DNA of 9,438 nucleotides from CAYZBM01 sp964476705. Its GTDB lineage: Bacteria > Pseudomonadota > Alphaproteobacteria > Rickettsiales > UBA6187. The stretch lies in assembly GCA_964476705.1 (NCBI GenBank), contig CAYZBM010000075.1:1-9438 (forward strand), written 5' to 3'. The notes below the pieces were generated by a model that ran no database searches, was not told where the DNA came from, and saw nothing but the letters and a program-made list of their open reading frames with translations. A program made the position numbers and the translations under genes. Of this stretch, positions 7,450 through 9,438 are shown piece by piece (positions within the stretch are counted from its first letter, which is position 1; every line of letters begins with the position of its first letter).

Positions 7450-8577
7450 CTAAATAAAAAACTTACGAATGTCGTTCAATATTGCAAATACTGACAATAA
7501 TACAATAATTAACATTCCTATTTTCATACCTAATTGTTGATATGTATCGGCAATTGCCTCACCCTTTATAGCCTCAATAATATAATAGAGCAAGTGTCCT
7601 CCATCTAAAACTGGAATTGGAAATAAATTTACTAGACCTAAATTTATTGAAATAAAAATTACCAACCAGAAGAAACTTAAAAAACCTTGTTTCGCTGCCT
7701 GCCCAGAATATTGTGCAATTCCAATGGGTCCGGTAATTTCTTTAATACTTCTTTGTCCGGTAATCATTTGCTTTAAAGCTTTAAGAGTAGTTCCTGATAT
7801 TTCGTAGGTTTGTTTAAAAGACTCGATAAAAGCTTGAGGTAAAGAAAGTTTTTGGTAAGAAATCTCATTACTGGTTATTCCAAGAATGGGAGTTTTTATC
7901 TTATTACCAAAAGGATCTGTCTGCTCGGTTAATTTTGGAGTTAGATTTATATCTATAACTTTTTTATCACGCTCAATTTTTATATTAACTTCTTTTCCGG
8001 TATTTAAAGCGATAATTCTTTGAATATCAGAAAAACTTTCAACTTTCTCATCATCTATGGAGATAAATTTATCTTTTGGTTTAAGACCGGCGCTGTAAGC
8101 TGGGCTAGGATTTATTACCGTAGAAATTGTAGGTAGGCTAGATATTTTGCCATATATAGCGAATATAATATTTAATAATATTATGGCCAAGATAAAATTA
8201 AAGGCTGGACCTGCAGCTACAATTAAAGCTTTTTGATATAAAGGTTTATAATGAAAAGCTGATTTTTTTTGTTCTTCACTCATTTTTTGTAAAAGCAGCT
8301 CGTCTTTGCCGCTAGCTTCATTACTATCGCCAAACATTTTTACGTAACCACCAAAGGGTAGTATGCCTAATTGCCAATTAGTTCCTGATTTATCAGTTCT
8401 GCTTAAAATTTTTTTACCAAAGCCGATTGAAAATACTTCAATTTTTACGCCAAATTTTTTTGCGACTATATAATGTCCAAATTCATGAATAAATACGATT
8501 ATTAATATTAAGGCAATAAAGGCGGTAAAATAAGTTAGTAAATTAGTAAGATTTTCTAAGAGGTCTATCGAGGTCAT
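7450..8577 (-). CDS. rseP: RIP metalloprotease RseP (site-2 protease)
   Basis: RseP is an inner-membrane zinc protease that cuts within transmembrane segments; in E. coli it cleaves anti-sigma factor RseA and clears leftover signal peptides. The 375 residues give HEFGH (31-35) in the first membrane helix (about 15-36), GPAFNF (123-128) at the start of a second (about 123-143), one PDZ domain (about 147-215), GPIGI (283-287), a third helix (about 298-320) carrying on to LDGGH (324-328), whose Asp is the third zinc ligand, and a last helix (about 352-368). One PDZ instead of the two in E. coli explains the shorter length, as in other Rickettsiales-type proteins. The only usable start is this ATG, since an in-frame stop lies 10-12 bases upstream. 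It has no Shine-Dalgarno. Its substrate here is unknown; no anti-sigma gene is in view. Confidence 0.95.
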   Translation of the reverse strand: MTSIDLLENLTNLLTYFTAFIALILIIVFIHEFGHYIVAKKFGVKIEVFSIGFGKKILSRTDKSGTNWQLGILPFGGYVKMFGDSNEASGKDELLLQKMSEEQKKSAFHYKPLYQKALIVAAGPAFNFILAIILLNIIFAIYGKISSLPTISTVINPSPAYSAGLKPKDKFISIDDEKVESFSDIQRIIALNTGKEVNIKIERDKKVIDINLTPKLTEQTDPFGNKIKTPILGITSNEISYQKLSLPQAFIESFKQTYEISGTTLKALKQMITGQRSIKEITGPIGIAQYSGQAAKQGFLSFFWLVIFISINLGLVNLFPIPVLDGGHLLYYIIEAIKGEAIADTYQQLGMKIGMLIIVLLSVFAILNDIRKFFI

Positions 8578-8614
8578 ATATATACATTATAAGTTAAAAT
8601 AGATGGTTCATAAA
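8578..8614 (-). promoter_or_regulatory. putative promoter of rseP giving a leaderless or near-leaderless transcript
   Basis: On the minus strand a perfect TATAAT (8591-8586) ends eight bases before the rseP ATG. A 17-bp spacer separates it from TTTATG (8614-8609), which matches only three of six -35 bases. Transcription starting the usual 6-8 bases after the -10 box would begin within two bases of the ATG, leaving no room for a ribosome site, and indeed none is visible. The region is so AT-rich that a TATAAT by chance is quite possible. Confidence 0.4.
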
Positions 8615-8637
8615 ATATTAAGATTAATATTACGGCA

Positions 8638-8662
8638 ATAATATATTGCGATCATATATTAT
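8638..8662. repeat. perfect 9-bp inverted repeat, 7-base spacer
   Basis: ATAATATAT (8638-8646) and ATATATTAT (8654-8662) are exact reverse complements around TGCGATC. A second, overlapping palindrome, GCAATA (8635-8640) with TATTGC (8644-8649), shares its left side. The pair lies 61-85 bases upstream of the rseP ATG and could be an operator or simply a product of the AT-rich composition. Confidence 0.4.
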
Positions 8663-8802
8663 ATTAAGGTTATTTTAAATCTCTATATAGAAAACAGCAT
8701 ATATATAATCTTAAACTATAGATCATAATATTTGGTATCTATGCAATTTAAAAAATTAGCACAATAAGAGATGTGATTAAAAAGTTTATCATAGAGGCAT
8801 TT

Positions 8803-8841
8803 TTTTAAACTACAAGTTTAAGGCTTAAGATCGTTAAGGCT
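8803..8841. repeat. inverted repeat beside an 8-base direct repeat
   Basis: TTAAACT (8805-8811) pairs with AGTTTAA (8815-8821) around ACA, and two T-G pairs can extend the stem. TTAAGGCT occurs at 8818-8825 and again at 8834-8841, a 16-base period. There is no T run on the correct side for a terminator on either strand. Confidence 0.3.
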
Positions 8842-8984
8842 ACTTGAGTGTTATTTATTTTAGTATAGATGGATAAATCTTTTATAATATTAGGCGTTTT
8901 TATCATGTTTTTTTGACAGATAAATCTCATCAATTTTGCTTAAATTAAATTGTAGATCTATTTTATATCTAATTTTTTTGAATA

Positions 8985-9018
8985 TTTTTTCATTTTTTTT
9001 TAGAAAAAGATGAAAAAA
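8985..9018. repeat. 15-bp A/T-rich hairpin with a 4-base loop
   Basis: The T-rich arm 8985-8999 (with CA at 8991-8992) pairs with the A-rich arm 9004-9018 (with TG at 9011-9012) along 15 bp, including one T-G pair, around the loop TTAG. It sits between rseP and the rRNA promoter, so it could isolate the two as a weak two-way terminator or bend the DNA upstream of the promoter. An A/T stem alone is thermally weak. Confidence 0.4.
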
Positions 9019-9112
9019 CACAAAAGAAAGCTAATAAAAACAATAAAAAATAAAATATTTTTAATCGAAAAATACAGCAGAAACAGTGGGTTGTGTAGGT
9101 AGGGGTGTTTTT

Positions 9113-9172
9113 TCTTAAAAAAAAGTGAAATTTGTGTTTGACAAGTGAAAGGTTATTACATATAACTCCACT
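9113..9172 (+). promoter_or_regulatory. strong sigma-70-type promoter, probably of an rRNA transcript
   Basis: TTGACA (9138-9143) is a perfect -35 box, followed after exactly 17 bases by TATAAC (9161-9166), five of six for the -10 box. Just upstream, 9113-9135 is a run of A and T that fits an UP element. The bases between -10 and the expected start (near 9173) are C-rich (TCCACTCCC), unusual in this AT-rich DNA and of the type seen in stringently controlled stable-RNA promoters. It points right, away from the envelope operon. Confidence 0.72.
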
Positions 9173-9187
9173 CCCTTTCGCAGGGTA

Positions 9188-9215
9188 GAATTGAAAAAAA
9201 CAAAAAATTCAATTC
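9188..9215 (+). promoter_or_regulatory. boxB-like leader hairpin
   Basis: GAATTGAA (9188-9195) and TTCAATTC (9208-9215) are perfect complements around a 12-base loop made of A with one C. It lies about 15 bases into the transcript and 20 bases before the boxA-like element, the same order as boxB then boxA in E. coli rrn leaders. Confidence 0.5.
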
Positions 9216-9234
9216 GAATCCTAAGGCGAAAAGA

Positions 9235-9248
9235 GCTCTTTGAAAATG
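9235..9248 (+). promoter_or_regulatory. boxA-like antitermination element
   Basis: GCTCTTTGAAAATG resembles the rrn boxA TGCTCTTTAACA; the core GCTCTTT is identical. In model bacteria the NusB-NusE pair binds boxA RNA and lets polymerase pass terminators in untranslated rRNA. It is the best single clue that the transcript is ribosomal. Confidence 0.65.
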
Positions 9249-9286
9249 TGAATAATTTGTAGAACAACAACAAGAAGAGAAGTAAA

Positions 9287-9330
9287 GGTAGCGGAGCGCA
9301 AATATCAAATTTGGTTTTGCATCTGCTATC
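9287..9330 (+). other. stable stem-loop in the presumed rRNA leader
   Basis: Bases 9287-9295 (GGTAGCGGA) pair with 9322-9330 (TCTGCTATC) in nine pairs including two G-T, then after a small internal loop GCAAA (9298-9302) pairs with TTTGC (9316-9320). The GC content is high for this genome, pointing to a selected RNA structure. A processing site or part of the leader fold is likely. Confidence 0.5.
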
Positions 9331-9377
9331 AACTTCTAGTATGTAGCTTTTATTGCTAAACAATAGAAGATGCAGTG

Positions 9378-9408
9378 TGCAGAATATATTTTATATATTA
9401 TTCCTGCA
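9378..9408 (+). other. second leader hairpin with a TGCAG/CTGCA base
   Basis: TGCAG (9378-9382) pairs with CTGCA (9404-9408), and the AT-rich inner part continues the stem (AATA with TATT) with single-base bulges at 9403 and 9398. The TGCAG word is also present at 9371-9375, so two registers are possible. Confidence 0.35.
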
Positions 9409-9438
9409 GTCAATTAAGTTTTATTTTTGATGCTAAGC

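Larger units (their letters stand above)
146..8577 (-). other. envelope-biogenesis operon rseP-bamA-skp-lpxD-fabZ-lpxA-lpxI-lpxB
   Basis: Eight minus-strand genes run head to tail with gaps of 10 bp (rseP/bamA), 58 bp (bamA/skp), 17 bp (skp/lpxD), 2 bp (lpxD/fabZ), 4 bp (fabZ/lpxA), a 1-bp overlap (lpxA/lpxI) and 2 bp (lpxI/lpxB). No terminator-like hairpin with a T tract was seen between them, so one transcript is likely, with a possible internal start only in the 58-bp gap. The order is the widespread proteobacterial one. The usual alphaproteobacterial upstream partners (uppS, cdsA, dxr) are not found upstream of rseP here, where about 860 bp of non-coding DNA and an rRNA leader occur instead. 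No convincing terminator is visible after lpxB. Confidence 0.8.
8578..9137. other. AT-rich non-coding region between rseP and the rRNA promoter
   Basis: No reading frame of credible length or composition occurs on either strand. The stretch carries A and T runs, several inverted repeats listed separately, and scattered TATAAT-like and TTGACA-like words, for example TTGACA at 8913-8918 without a good -10 partner. A 30-codon lysine-rich frame on the plus strand (9010-9102) simply translates an A-rich run. It may be the remains of genes lost from upstream of rseP; nothing recognisable is left. Confidence 0.6.
9173..9438 (+). other. probable 5' leader of an rRNA transcript (16S gene expected just beyond the window)
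   Basis: Downstream of the strong promoter there is no open frame on the plus strand. Instead there is a series of RNA elements in the order found in rRNA leaders: a boxB-like hairpin, a boxA-like element, then larger hairpins. The stretch GCTCTTTGAAAATGTGAA closely resembles the phrase with GCTCTTTGAcattGTGAA found before 16S genes of other alphaproteobacteria (from memory). The 5' end of mature 16S, with its AGAGTTTGATC-like start, is not within the window, so the rRNA gene is inferred and not seen. In Rickettsia-like genomes 16S stands apart from 23S-5S, so this may lead a lone 16S gene. Confidence 0.6.

Noticed and set aside
8586..8587. An ATG ten bases upstream of the rseP start as an alternative start
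   Set aside because: It is out of frame with rseP, and the rseP frame meets a TAA at 8587-8589 just upstream.
8913..8945. TTGACA at 8913-8918 as a second plus-strand promoter
   Set aside because: No acceptable -10 box occurs 16-18 bases downstream; the best candidate, TGCTTA, is poor.
9010..9102. 30-codon plus-strand frame starting MKKHKRKL
   Set aside because: It translates an A-rich run, has no clear ribosome site, and its start lies within the A arm of a hairpin.
9205..9230. TTCGAATC, resembling a tRNA T-loop
   Set aside because: The flanking five bases on each side do not pair and there is no anticodon or D arm upstream, so it is not a tRNA.
9115..9363. 82-codon open frame on the minus strand
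   Set aside because: It lies antisense to the strong promoter, boxA and leader hairpins, has low-complexity F/L-rich composition, and resembles no known protein.

Overview
The window is a low-GC (AT-rich), tightly packed bacterial segment. Almost all of its coding capacity is one leftward (minus-strand) cell-envelope gene block in the order rseP - bamA - skp/ompH - lpxD - fabZ - lpxA - lpxI - lpxB. This is the alphaproteobacterial version of the classic proteobacterial cluster, with LpxI (not LpxH) as the UDP-2,3-diacylglucosamine hydrolase. AT-rich composition, a short single-PDZ RseP, LpxI, and an rRNA leader of alphaproteobacterial style suggest a Rickettsiales-like, probably host-associated alphaproteobacterium that still makes lipid A. 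That argues against Anaplasma, Ehrlichia, Wolbachia and Orientia, which lack lipid A synthesis. The assignment is an inference; no species is claimed.

Layout. Positions 1-48 look like the 3' end of a group II intron on the plus strand (end of domain V, a domain VI hairpin, a branch-point-like A seven bases from the end), cut by the window edge. Positions 49-145 are a short spacer with an 11-codon orphan reading frame behind a good Shine-Dalgarno. Positions 146-8577 are the eight minus-strand genes, separated by only a few bases or overlapping, except for 58 bp between bamA and skp. Positions 8578-9137 are about 560 bp of AT-rich non-coding DNA with several inverted repeats. Positions 9138-9438 carry a strong plus-strand promoter (TTGACA, 17-bp spacer, TATAAC) followed by a boxB-like hairpin, a boxA-like antitermination element and further hairpins. 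This reads as the promoter and leader of a ribosomal RNA transcript whose structural gene begins to the right of the window.

How the genes work together. LpxA, LpxD, LpxI and LpxB carry out four steps of lipid A synthesis from UDP-GlcNAc to disaccharide-1-phosphate (LpxC is not here). FabZ shares the 3-hydroxyacyl-ACP pool that LpxA and LpxD use, and diverts it into fatty acid elongation. Skp chaperones outer-membrane proteins across the periplasm, BamA inserts them into the outer membrane, and RseP is the intramembrane protease that in model bacteria releases the envelope-stress response. The set couples lipid and protein supply to the outer membrane.

No wholly new system was found. The points most worth checking are the intron end at the left edge, the apparently leaderless promoter of rseP, and the rRNA promoter/leader facing away from the envelope operon.
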